Positions 43,018 through 51,442 are shown, counted from the first letter of the stretch. The stretch is 64,000 bases of DNA from JAAFJU01 sp043764895 (GCA_043764895.1 JAYUJY010000031.1:32891-96890), one strand, 5' to 3'. Notes: generated by a model not told the origin, from the sequence alone. Numbers and translations: made by a program.

Positions 43018-45228
43018 ATGACTACAACAGCTTCTCAACCTCAACAAATTGTACTTCAGGATGTGACGGCGAATGAGATTCGGATTGGGAGTATCACCCA
43101 GACGATCAACTATACGCAACGTCAGATGGCGCTTAGTTCTGTGGTGAATGAAAGCTTGCCGCCATTGCCAACGGATCAGATTTGGCAGGTGCGGGATGAG
43201 GAGAACCAATTGAAGAAGTGTTTGATGGGTGGAACGCTGCGGCTCGTTGGGCTGGAGGGGGCTGGAGGATATGGGAAGTCTGCGACAGCGGCACGGGTTT
43301 GTATGATGGATTTGGGGTTTAGTTGTGCGCCGCTGTGGGTGAATTTTCAGATTCCGATCGCCTTTGGGACGTTTGCGCGGTGGGTGATGCGATCGATTGT
43401 GGGAGAGGTGGAGTATGACAAAATCAGAGAAACCTACCAAGCCCTTGATGACGAGGAACTGTCTCATCGGATTTTGGGGTATTTGACCCAGAAACGCTAT
43501 TTACTCGTATTAGACAATTTGGAAACGCTCTTTCAAAGTACAGATCTGTGGCAACCTTACGGCAATTTTCTAGCGGCATGGCTCGGACAAAGCGGCGGCG
43601 GTTGTGTGTTGCTGACGAGTCAGTATCGATTGGAATTACCCAGGGGAGCGGTGTGGCAGTGGCTTGCCCTCAGAGGACTTCAAGACTCACAAGGCGTCGC
43701 ACTCCTAGAGGCTGAGGGCGTAAGGGGAGAGACGGCTGACTTGGCGGCTTTTGTGAAGGCGGCGGACGGACATCCGCTGTTGCTGATGCTGGCGGTGAAC
43801 TTGCTGAAGAAACAAGAAAAGGATGATCAGGAACGTCCGGAGATTGTGAGGCTGGGGCAGAGTGCGGTCGAGATGCTTCGAGGGATTGTGGAGTTGCATC
43901 GGGGCGATACTGAGGCCAGCGTCGGACGGGTGCTGGATGCGAGCTTTGAGCGGTTGTATCCCGGTTGGATGCAGAAACTTTTGTATCGGTTAAGTGTGAT
44001 TCGGGGCGAGTTTGGGGTTGAGAGTGCGATCGCCATGGTGGATGAAGTGGTTGGACTGGCGGATTTGCGGCGACTGGTTCGGTGGAGTTCTTTACAAGAG
44101 ACGAAGATTGAGGGAGGATGGCAATTTACGTTTTTGCCCTTGATTGCACGTTATTTGCAGTTGGGCGCACAAGAGGCAGGAGAGCTAGACGCAGGACATG
44201 AAGGGGCCATTCAGGCTTATGTTCCGCTGCGCGATCGCATTTTAAAAGCGGGAACTCGGGCTTCGGAGCGGGTGACTATCTATCCCTATCAGGAAATTTT
44301 TTATCATCTGTGTGAGCTAGAACGTTATGGTGAAGCTTTCAAAAATGTCTACAGTACGGATGAAACCCACGATGATTTGGATGAGTTTTTAAAAAAGCGA
44401 GGGTTCAATCAAGAGCGCTATCAGATGTACAGCCGATTGACGCTGGAGTGGCAACCTGAAAGCCCTGAAGAGTGGAATGTCTATGCAACGGCGCTTAGAA
44501 CCTTAGGTGAAGCATTAAGCTTTTTGGACCGTCGCGATGAAGCCCTGAGCACCTATCAGAACGCCTTGATCATTTTCCAAGACATCGACGCTCGGCTCGG
44601 CGAAGCCAATGTCTTACAGGCGATCGGTGATGTGTTGCAATTCAAAAAACGAAGCGATGAAGCCCTGATCACCTATCAGAACGCCTTGATCATTTTCCAA
44701 GACATCGACGATCGGCTCGGCGAAGCCAATGTCTACGATAGTCTTGCACTGGTTGCCATGAGCCAGACCGATTTCCCAACGGCACTGAAGTTTCATCAAC
44801 AAGCACTCAAGATCTTCCAAATGATGAAGTCTCCTTACAACGAGGGATGGTCATGGCTCTACATCGCCCGAATCCAAGTCAAGCTAGGACAATCCTATCC
44901 CGCAAAACAATCCTATGAAGCAGCCAAAATCCAGTTTGATTCGGTAGGTATGGACTCTCTTGTTGCCCAGTGCGATCAGGAAATGAAACCGATCCATCAA
45001 CACAGCAATGTTCAGGTTTCTGCACCTCCTATGATCGATCGCCCCTCAAATGAAAGCACGATGGTCTCCGATCGGTCAGAGACCATCGACTGGTATGAAA
45101 AACAACGCCAACTCAATCAACCCAAAACCTACACCGCCGCTGAACTGAGCGCCGTGAACCGAAAGTTTTTCTTATGGTTTGTTGTCGGGATTGCGATCGT
45201 TCTTTTGATTGGTTGGCTGAAGAAGTGA
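43018..45228 (+). CDS. STAND (NB-ARC-like) NTPase with TPRs and C-terminal membrane segment
   Basis: A 736-residue NLR-like signal-transducing ATPase. Residues 11-33 hold the short motif IVLQDVTANEIRIGSITQT shared with the partner's C-terminus. The P-loop is a variant, GLEGAGGYGKSA (78-89); Walker B is YLLVLDNLE. A winged-helix region (EKLYRL-like, LYRLSVIRGEFGVE) and TPRs follow; two TPRs at 44531-44732 are nearly identical at DNA level with a 120-bp period. The C-terminus is a single membrane segment FFLWFVVGIAIVLLIGWL with a KK end. Membrane-tethered STAND with a separate helical partner suggests an abortive-infection or cell-death switch. Its 3' end is copied three times downstream. Confidence 0.85.
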   Translation: MTTTASQPQQIVLQDVTANEIRIGSITQTINYTQRQMALSSVVNESLPPLPTDQIWQVRDEENQLKKCLMGGTLRLVGLEGAGGYGKSATAARVCMMDLGFSCAPLWVNFQIPIAFGTFARWVMRSIVGEVEYDKIRETYQALDDEELSHRILGYLTQKRYLLVLDNLETLFQSTDLWQPYGNFLAAWLGQSGGGCVLLTSQYRLELPRGAVWQWLALRGLQDSQGVALLEAEGVRGETADLAAFVKAADGHPLLLMLAVNLLKKQEKDDQERPEIVRLGQSAVEMLRGIVELHRGDTEASVGRVLDASFERLYPGWMQKLLYRLSVIRGEFGVESAIAMVDEVVGLADLRRLVRWSSLQETKIEGGWQFTFLPLIARYLQLGAQEAGELDAGHEGAIQAYVPLRDRILKAGTRASERVTIYPYQEIFYHLCELERYGEAFKNVYSTDETHDDLDEFLKKRGFNQERYQMYSRLTLEWQPESPEEWNVYATALRTLGEALSFLDRRDEALSTYQNALIIFQDIDARLGEANVLQAIGDVLQFKKRSDEALITYQNALIIFQDIDDRLGEANVYDSLALVAMSQTDFPTALKFHQQALKIFQMMKSPYNEGWSWLYIARIQVKLGQSYPAKQSYEAAKIQFDSVGMDSLVAQCDQEMKPIHQHSNVQVSAPPMIDRPSNESTMVSDRSETIDWYEKQRQLNQPKTYTAAELSAVNRKFFLWFVVGIAIVLLIGWLKK

Positions 45229-45284
45229 ACGAAGTGAGAATTGAGAATGTAGAATTGAGGAGAAAGAAGGCGATCGGATATTTA

Positions 45285-45575
45285 CTAAGCTAATGGATGA
45301 CTCACAACATATTCAGTTAGTGCCGCATTTACCAACGATCGGTAATCACGATCGCCCGCCTTTGCCTTAAAATAATCCAACACAAACTGATCAATCATTA
45401 ATTGCACAGATTCTTGTTTGCGTTCCACAGGCTTGCGTCCAATCCGAAACGTCGCTCGTGCCATTTGTTCCGCTGTCGTCTCTGGAATATCGGAAAAATC
45501 AATCTCCTCATCCGACATCGCCGATACCCTAGCCCAGTCCGTTTCAGAGATTCTCGAAGAAGATGGATTGTTCAT
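45285..45575 (-). CDS. BrnA-type antitoxin
   Basis: From ATG 45575, 96 residues: MNNPSSSRISETDWARVSAM, an acidic SDEEIDFSDIPE stretch, and a C-terminal ribbon-helix-helix-like end (VLDYFKAKAGDRDYRSLVNA). This is the BrnA pattern. It lies downstream of and overlaps brnT by 32 bp, the normal toxin-first order for this family. Confidence 0.85.
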   Translation of the reverse strand: MNNPSSSRISETDWARVSAMSDEEIDFSDIPETTAEQMARATFRIGRKPVERKQESVQLMIDQFVLDYFKAKAGDRDYRSLVNAALTEYVVSHPLA

Positions 45576-45813
45576 ACTTAGTCCCTCCACGCATCGAAAT
45601 AATGCGAATTTCAGATTGAGTTTCAGTGTGTGCGATCGCAACGAAAAGACCTTTTGAAAATCCTAACGTCACCCAACGCTGCTCACCATAATCATATCGA
45701 TCGTCCTCATACGTAAACGTCGGACCTTCAAAAACAACCTCAGCCTCGTCAAAATCAAACCCATGTTTGATTAGATTCGATCGGCGTTTCAATGGATCCC
45801 AAACGTACTGCAT
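45544..45813 (-). CDS. BrnT-type toxin
   Basis: From ATG 45813, 89 residues: MQYVWDPLKRRSNLIKHGFD, FDEAEVVFEGP, EQRWVTLGFSKG and RIISMRGGTKYEQ are standard BrnT blocks of this RelE-fold RNase. An in-frame start at 45858 would add unlikely residues. It is the first of three toxin modules lying between copies of the STAND gene tail. Confidence 0.88.
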   Translation of the reverse strand: MQYVWDPLKRRSNLIKHGFDFDEAEVVFEGPTFTYEDDRYDYGEQRWVTLGFSKGLFVAIAHTETQSEIRIISMRGGTKYEQSIFFENL

Positions 45814-45993
45814 GACTTCACCGTAACAGTTACACTCATTTCTCGTAGGTCTTCCCAAAGAAAAAATGAGTCTTATTAGACCATGATAACCGATCGCCCA
45901 GATCTCTGAAACTCCGATCGGCTATCTCTTCTTCACCCTTCGCACCCTACTATCACCGCTCACCTACCTTCAGAAAAAACTCAAGATTAAGCC

Positions 45994-46110
45994 ATTATGG
46001 TTTTGGTTTGTTGTCGGGATTGCGTTGGTCTGAGACCGACCAGAGGTCATCGTTCTTTTGATGGGTTGGCTATCGAAGTGAGAAGTTTGAATTGAGAATG
46101 AAGAATTGAA
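45994..46110 (+). pseudogene. STAND gene 3' tail, copy 1 (with 24-bp insertion)
   Basis: Matches the 3' end of the STAND gene from TGGTTTGTTGTCGGGATTGC through TTCTTTTGATTGG and GGCTGAAGAAG (here GGCTATCGAAG), followed by the same GAATTGAGAATG run. It is interrupted at 46025-46048 by an exact 24-bp insertion. No upstream coding part is left. The surrounding gap 45814-46280 holds only this remnant and heptamer repeats. Confidence 0.8.
46025..46048. repeat. 24-bp mini-insertion, copy B
   Basis: TTGGTCTGAGACCGACCAGA followed by GGTC, inserted between GGGATTGCG and ATCGTTC of the STAND tail. It contains two short palindromes (GGTCTGAGACC, GACCAGAGGTC). The intact STAND gene at 45189-45199 shows the empty site GCGATCG. 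Confidence 0.9.
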
Positions 46111-46280
46111 ATGAGAATGGAGAATTGAAATGCTGGGCCGATAGTACAATCGATCGGATTCATCGCACGTCCGGAAGTCCACGTGACCAAGGGGGATGCA
46201 CGGGCGATCGGGACTGAAGGACGATCGCATCTCTTATCAACGCTATAGTGTAAATTATCTCGCTTACAAAATGAGGATTT

Positions 46281-46517
46281 ATGAGCCAGAACACCATCAC
46301 CCTCGATCTCGAACCCGAAAAGTACCAAGCCCTCGACCAAATCGCCACCGAACTCCACTGCGATCGTGCCGACCTTCTCAAACATGCGATCGACCTCTAC
46401 CTCCAAACTCATCAATGGCAAGTCACCCATATCCAAGAAGGGATTGGTCAAGCTGACGCAGGTGAATTTGCCACCGACGAACAAGTCGCCCAAGCCTTCG
46501 CAAAATGGCGTCGTTAA
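46281..46517 (+). CDS. Ribbon-helix-helix antitoxin (CopG/ParD type)
   Basis: 78 residues: MSQNTITLDLEPEKYQALDQ is the RHH strand-helix, followed by CDRADLLKHAIDLYLQTHQW and an acidic, disordered C-terminus (GQADAGEFATDEQVAQAF) that should bind the toxin. GAGG lies 5 nt before the start. The ParE-type toxin follows 13 bp downstream. Confidence 0.88.
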   Translation: MSQNTITLDLEPEKYQALDQIATELHCDRADLLKHAIDLYLQTHQWQVTHIQEGIGQADAGEFATDEQVAQAFAKWRR

Positions 46518-46530
46518 CAGGGCATCTGAC

Positions 46531-46815
46531 ATGAAGATAATCTGGACAGAACTCGCCCTTTTTGACCTCGACCAAGCCCGTGAATACATCATGGCAACCA
46601 GCCCCAATACAGCAGCTAGAACGATCGATCGAATTGAAAAAAGCCTTGAAGCCCTTCAATCATTCCCTAAAATGGGTCGTCTTGGCAGAGTTTCCAGTAC
46701 CCGCGAACTGGTCATCCCCGAAACCCCGTTTATCCTTCCCTATCGCATCCAACCTAATTGCATCGAAATTCTAGCGGTTATTCACGGCGCTCAACAGTGG
46801 GACGATCGATTTTAG
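46531..46815 (+). CDS. ParE/RelE-superfamily toxin
   Basis: 94 residues from ATG 46531: MKIIWTELALFDLDQAREYI, LEALQSFPKMGRLGRVSSTR, ELVIPETPFILPYRI and EILAVIHGAQQWDDRF are the ParE blocks with the conserved closing arginine-rich helix region. Partner of the RHH antitoxin. It is followed immediately by STAND tail copy 2. Confidence 0.9.
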   Translation: MKIIWTELALFDLDQAREYIMATSPNTAARTIDRIEKSLEALQSFPKMGRLGRVSSTRELVIPETPFILPYRIQPNCIEILAVIHGAQQWDDRF

Positions 46816-47005
46816 ACCAATCGACTGGTATGAAAACAGCGCCAACTTAATCAACCCAAAACCTACACCGCCGCTGAACTAAGCGCCATGAACCGAAAGT
46901 TTTTCCTATGGTTTGTTGTCGGGATTGCGTTGGTCTGAGACCGACCAGAGGTCATCGTTCTTTTGATTGGTTGGCTATCGAAGTGAGAAGGTTGAATTGA
47001 GAATG
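46816..47005 (+). pseudogene. STAND gene 3' tail, copy 2 (longest)
   Basis: About 170 bp match 45085-45260 of the STAND gene, from ATCGACTGGTATGAAAA through CAACCCAAAACCTACACC, GCCGCTGAACT, CCGAAAGTTTTTC and the membrane-segment codons. Small deletions shift the frame early on; the 24-bp insertion at 46930-46953 adds an in-frame TGA in the membrane segment. The gap 46816-47088 contains nothing else. Confidence 0.88.
46930..46953. repeat. 24-bp mini-insertion, copy C
   Basis: Identical to copy B and at the same site of the STAND tail, so copies B and C probably share one insertion event followed by tail duplication; copy A at 17905 is independent. Confidence 0.9.
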
Positions 47006-47088
47006 TAGAATTTTGAAGTGAGAAGGGCGATCGATCCTCTTCATCCATCAGAGAGCAAGTTGGTTGAAAACTGTTCTACAATGAACTT

Positions 47089-47415
47089 ATGAGAAGAACG
47101 CCAGTCCCTTTATATCGGATGGGAAATTCGATATCTGCCAGAATGAATCATATCCGAGCGCAAGATATTGAAATTCTCGATCGCAACGGAGTCTCTTGGG
47201 TTTCCGCAAACTCCGGTGGAATCTCAACGTTTTCGATCGCTGGAAGAGGGAAAAACTGGTGGCAGTTGGAAGAGGGGATTTCAATTCCGACTGAGTTGCG
47301 AGTCGTCAACGATTATGGGAATCACTACCTGTGGGAACCTAGCTACACGATGAAGTTGGAAGATTACACGATCGCACTGTCTTCGATCGGCGAATTATTC
47401 TATAAAATAAACTAG
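47089..47415 (+). CDS. Tse2-like ADP-ribosyltransferase toxin
   Basis: 108 residues. The start RTPVPLYRMGNSISARMNHI, then ILDRNGVSWVSANSGGISTF, GRGKNWWQLEEGISIP, LRVVNDYGNHYLWEPSYTM and LEDYTIALSSIGELFYKI match, block for block, the Tse2 toxin domain known from a Pseudomonas type VI effector and from fungal and bacterial homologues. Tse2-like proteins are thought to modify targets using NAD. Here it has the position of a chromosomal toxin with a small gene 11 bp downstream, and no type VI secretion gene is in the window. The assignment rests on remembered family blocks. Confidence 0.65.
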   Translation: MRRTPVPLYRMGNSISARMNHIRAQDIEILDRNGVSWVSANSGGISTFSIAGRGKNWWQLEEGISIPTELRVVNDYGNHYLWEPSYTMKLEDYTIALSSIGELFYKIN

Positions 47416-47426
47416 AGGCATGAACC

Positions 47427-47627
47427 ATGGTTAATCTATCGCCTAAAGCTATGCGATTTACAGTGGAAGCACTAGAATATCGAATCTTAGCCTATACACA
47501 GCAATTAGAAAGTCCAGACTTACAAGAGGACGAAGCCTCTGACATAAGCAATGACTTAATGTTTTTGGAATCATTGCTTCAGGATTTCAAGACAGCGCTT
47601 CAAATGCCTATGGCTCAGGTATTTTAG
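47427..47627 (+). CDS. Putative antitoxin of the Tse2-like toxin
   Basis: A 66-residue acidic helical protein (MVNLSPKAMRFTVEALEYRI, LESPDLQEDEASDISNDLMF, LESLLQDFKTALQMP) starting 11 bp after the toxin stop. It has no resemblance to known Tsi2 sequence that I can see, but Tsi2 is also a small acidic helical protein. Function by position only. Confidence 0.6.
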   Translation: MVNLSPKAMRFTVEALEYRILAYTQQLESPDLQEDEASDISNDLMFLESLLQDFKTALQMPMAQVF

Positions 47628-47680
47628 AATGACCTTGATTCAACTGAAAGGTTGAGTTCGATCGTCTTCGGTAGGTCAAA

Positions 47681-47745
47681 GCGATCGTCCTTCTGATTGC
47701 TTGGCTATCGAATTGAGAAGTTTGAATTAAGAATTGAGAATGGGA
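47681..47745 (+). pseudogene. STAND gene 3' tail, copy 3 (shortest)
   Basis: GCGATCGTCCTTCTGATTGC, TTGGCTATCGAATTGAGAAG and TTTGAATTAAGAATTGAGAA match the end of the STAND gene and its downstream heptamer run; it would read AIVLLIAWLSN-stop. It follows the Tse2-like module. The gap 47628-47929 contains this remnant and no gene. Confidence 0.7.
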
Positions 47746-47929
47746 AGAGAGGGGGATTGGGATGCGGGGACGATCGTTTTTTGAGAAGGGCGATCGGATT
47801 TGCCTGAGTTGACGGCGGTATTTGTATCACCGATCGGAATGTAACGTTAGGGGATGATCTTAAGGCGGAAGAGGTGTTCTACAATGCGGGTGGCTTTGGC
47901 TAGATTTTAGGTTTTCCCTGGTTTTCATT

Positions 47930-50900
47930 ATGGCAATTTCTTCTACGACGACATTAGATCCACAAATAGCCGAGCGCGTGAATGCGTTTGTGGTGCGGTG
48001 GGAGAAGGCGAAGGGGAAGGAACGATCGAATTATCAGATGTTTTTTGCGGAGTTTTGTGATGTGTTGGGGGTGGAGCGTCCGAATCCACAGGGGAGCACG
48101 ATCGCCTATGAGTTTGATTATTCGATGACTATTTATACGCCGAGCGGGAAGAAGACGCCGGGATATATTGATTTTTATAAGGAAAAGCATTTTGTCATTG
48201 AGGCGAAGCAGGGGCGCGAGCAGAGTGGGCAGGGGACGGCGAAACGGGGGACGCAGGCGTATTTGAAGGTGATGGAGGGGGCGTTTGTGCAGGCGATCGC
48301 TTATGCGCGGAATGTGGCGAGTCGTCCGCCGTTTGTGTTGACGTGCGATATTGGGAGTCATTTTGAGCTGTGGATGGGCTTCGGCGAGGAGTATGGCGGG
48401 TATGGGGCACGACGGGAGATTGGGCTGGCGGAGTTGAGGAAGCCGGAGATTTTTGCGCTGTTTGTGGATATTTTTACGAATCCTCAGGCGCGGAATCCGG
48501 AGAAGATTGCGGCGATCGTGACGAGGGAAGTGGCGGCGGATTTGGCAGAATTGGCTAAGTTGTTGGAAGTTCTCCCTTTTTCCCATCCTTTGCGGCCTCC
48601 TTTGCCACCGAGAGATCCGCAGGAAGTGGCTCGGTTTTTGATGCGGTGTATTTTTACGATGTTTGCGGAGGATGTGGGGTTGCTGAAGGAGCAGTTGTTT
48701 ACGGAGACGTTGGAGACGCGCTGGCTGAAGAATCCGAGGGAGTTTCGATCGGGGGCAGAGGATTTGTGGGAGGCGATGAATCAGGGGAATAAGTTTGGGT
48801 TTTATGGCAAGTTGTTGCAGTTTAATGGCGGGTTGTTTTCGGAGGCGACGGCGTTTGAGTTGACAAAAACGCAGCTTGAGGTGTTGTTGAGTGCGGCGAA
48901 GCGGGATTGGCGAAATGTGGAGCCTGCGATTTTTGGGACGTTGTTGGAGCGGGCGTTGGATAATCGGGAGCGGAGCAAGTTGGGGGCGCACTATACGCCG
49001 AGATCCTATGTGGAGCGCTTGGTACGGCCTGTGGTGTTGGAGCCGTTGCGCGATCGGTGGGCGATTGTGCAGGCGGAGGTGATGGATATTGTGAAGGATG
49101 CTGTGGTGCTAACGCCTAAGCAGGTGAAAGATTCGACGGATTTGTTGGAGGCGTTTTTATCGGAGTTGCGATCGGTTAAGGTGCTTGATCCGGCTTGTGG
49201 GAGTGGAAACTTTTTGTATGTGACGTTGGATTTGATGAAGCAGTTGGAGACGGAGGTGTTTCAGCGGTTGGCGGATGTGACGGGTTCGGATCAGTTTCGG
49301 TTGGATATTGAGCAGGTGGGTCCGGCACAGTTTTTGGGCATTGAAATTAATCCTCGGGCGGCATCGATCGCGGATCTGGTGATTTGGATTGGCTATTTGC
49401 AATGGCATTTCAAACGGTTTGGGGATGTGGCACCGATCGAACCTGTGTTGCGAGAATACAAAAATATTGAATGTCGGGATGCGGTGTTGGATTATGCCGA
49501 TCGTAAACCCGATAAAGGTCGAGATGGAAAGGTTCGATCGCGCTGGGGTGGACGCCTGATGAAAAGTCCGGTGACGGGTGAGGATATACCAGATGCAACG
49601 GATCAGGTACCGATTTGGAAATACATTAAGCCACGCCAAGCGGAATGGCCAGAAGCAAATTATATTGTGTCAAATCCGCCGTTTATTGGGAACGCACGGA
49701 TGCGCGATCGGTTGGGCGATGGCTATACGGAAATATTGCGAAAGGCTTATAAAGACGTGCCGGATACGGTAGATTTTGTGATGTACTGGTGGCATAAGGC
49801 TGCGGAATTAGTTCGGAGTGGAAAGATTAAACGGTTTGGATTGATCACGACTAATAGTATTAGCCAAATTTGGCAGAGAAAAGTAATCGCATCGCATTTA
49901 TCCCCAAAATCATGTACATCAAATAGTTTGCGCCTACTATTGGCAATTCCGGATCATCCATGGAGTGATGAGGGTGCAGACGTTAGAATCGCAATGACTG
50001 GAGCCGATTTGGACGGTGTAACAGAATATACTCCTCAGTTAGGAAAAGTGGTATCTGAATTAAAAACTGAAGTTCCTGAAGATACGGCACGGAATGTAAC
50101 TGTTGAATGGCAGCATGTCGGACAAATTTTTAGTGATCTTCGAGCAGGAGCTAATTTACTTACTACATGTAAACTCCAAAGCAATGATTTGCTAGCTGGG
50201 CGAGGGGTATGCCTTCATGGTGCGGGTTTCATTTTGAGTCAACAAGAATTTCAAGTCTGGGGACACAAATATTTAAATAGCATCGTTAAGCCTTACTTAA
50301 ATGGTAGGGATTTGGTTGGTATTTCAAGAAAGCTATATGTAATAGACTTTTTTGGCTGTTCTGAGGTGGACGCATCACAATACTCAGAACCCTTTCAAAA
50401 AATTTTAGAAGAAGTTAAGCCAGAACGTAATGTAAATAAGAGAGAAGTTAGAAAGAAATTTTGGTGGCTGTTTGGAGAAAATATGCCAAAAACAAGAGGG
50501 GCGATTAAGACGCTAAACCATTATATTTGTATACCCGAAACATCCAAACATAGAATATTTCAGTTTTTAGATAGTTCAGTTTTACCAGACAATAAGTTGA
50601 TTGTCATCGCCCTAGAAGATGCTTATTTCTTAGGTGTTCTTTCTAGTAATGTTCATGTCGTTTGGTCGCTCGCAGTGGGTGGATTACTCGAAGATCGCCC
50701 GGTTTATGTTAAAACCATTTGCTTCGATCGCTTTCCCTTCCCCGACCCAACTGAGGCTCAAAAGCAGAAGATTCGTGAGTTGGGCGATCGCTTAGACTCT
50801 CACCGCAAGCGCGTCCAAGCAGCACATCCCGAAGTCACGATCACCGCCATGTACAACCTAGTGGAAAAACTCCGCAATGGCGAAACCCTCGACGACAAAG

Positions 50901-51442
50901 ACAAAGCCTTCAATCAAAAAGCACTCGTCTCAACGCTAAAACAAATCCATGATGAATTAGATTTGGCCGTATTTAGCGCCTATGGATGGGAAGATTTGGG
51001 GAATGGAGAAGTGAGAAGTGAGACTGTAGAAGAAATGATTTTGGAACGGTTGGTAAAACTGAATGCCGATCGGGCTGAAGAAGAAGAAAATGGATTAATT
51101 CGTTGGCTCCGTCCCGAGTACCAAGCTCCCGAAACCATTCAAGTGACTCAAACAACGCTAGACATTCCTGCCGAAACGATTACACCGATCGCACTTGCCC
51201 AACAAGAACTTCCCAAAGCCTTCAAAGATCAACTCGCTGCCATTCGCGATCTACTGCGAACTCAAGGCGGGGAATGGACGGTAGATACGATCGCCCAACA
51301 ATTCAAAAACGCCAGCCGCAGCGAAAGCAAAATCCAAGACGCGATCGACGCTCTCGAAACCCTCGGCATCGTCACCCGACACACCGAAAATGAACAAACC
51401 ACTTGGTACTTCACCGATCTCCAAACGATGAGCAACGGTTAA
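47930..51442 (+). CDS. Single-chain type IIL/IIG restriction-modification enzyme
   Basis: A 1170-residue fusion of nuclease, N6-adenine methyltransferase and target recognition domain. The N-terminal PD-(D/E)XK site is D81 in GYIDFYKEKHFVI with E91-A-K93. A helical linker leads to LGAHYTPRSYVERLVRPVVL, motif I DPACGSGNFL (D420) and catalytic motif IV SNPPFIGN (N582). The target recognition region (about 49870-50690) is clearly more AT-rich than the flanks. The C-terminal part (EKLRNGETLDDKDKAFNQK, then a winged-helix-like end) completes it. No separate S or R subunit is present, so specificity must lie in this protein. A BREX PglX-like methyltransferase is the main alternative, but no other brx gene is present. 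Confidence 0.85.
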   Translation: MAISSTTTLDPQIAERVNAFVVRWEKAKGKERSNYQMFFAEFCDVLGVERPNPQGSTIAYEFDYSMTIYTPSGKKTPGYIDFYKEKHFVIEAKQGREQSGQGTAKRGTQAYLKVMEGAFVQAIAYARNVASRPPFVLTCDIGSHFELWMGFGEEYGGYGARREIGLAELRKPEIFALFVDIFTNPQARNPEKIAAIVTREVAADLAELAKLLEVLPFSHPLRPPLPPRDPQEVARFLMRCIFTMFAEDVGLLKEQLFTETLETRWLKNPREFRSGAEDLWEAMNQGNKFGFYGKLLQFNGGLFSEATAFELTKTQLEVLLSAAKRDWRNVEPAIFGTLLERALDNRERSKLGAHYTPRSYVERLVRPVVLEPLRDRWAIVQAEVMDIVKDAVVLTPKQVKDSTDLLEAFLSELRSVKVLDPACGSGNFLYVTLDLMKQLETEVFQRLADVTGSDQFRLDIEQVGPAQFLGIEINPRAASIADLVIWIGYLQWHFKRFGDVAPIEPVLREYKNIECRDAVLDYADRKPDKGRDGKVRSRWGGRLMKSPVTGEDIPDATDQVPIWKYIKPRQAEWPEANYIVSNPPFIGNARMRDRLGDGYTEILRKAYKDVPDTVDFVMYWWHKAAELVRSGKIKRFGLITTNSISQIWQRKVIASHLSPKSCTSNSLRLLLAIPDHPWSDEGADVRIAMTGADLDGVTEYTPQLGKVVSELKTEVPEDTARNVTVEWQHVGQIFSDLRAGANLLTTCKLQSNDLLAGRGVCLHGAGFILSQQEFQVWGHKYLNSIVKPYLNGRDLVGISRKLYVIDFFGCSEVDASQYSEPFQKILEEVKPERNVNKREVRKKFWWLFGENMPKTRGAIKTLNHYICIPETSKHRIFQFLDSSVLPDNKLIVIALEDAYFLGVLSSNVHVVWSLAVGGLLEDRPVYVKTICFDRFPFPDPTEAQKQKIRELGDRLDSHRKRVQAAHPEVTITAMYNLVEKLRNGETLDDKDKAFNQKALVSTLKQIHDELDLAVFSAYGWEDLGNGEVRSETVEEMILERLVKLNADRAEEEENGLIRWLRPEYQAPETIQVTQTTLDIPAETITPIALAQQELPKAFKDQLAAIRDLLRTQGGEWTVDTIAQQFKNASRSESKIQDAIDALETLGIVTRHTENEQTTWYFTDLQTMSNG

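Noticed and set aside
47954..48991. 345-residue minus-strand frame opposite the restriction-modification gene
   Set aside because: Composition is almost only R, L, P, H and I, the signature of reading a G-rich gene backwards.
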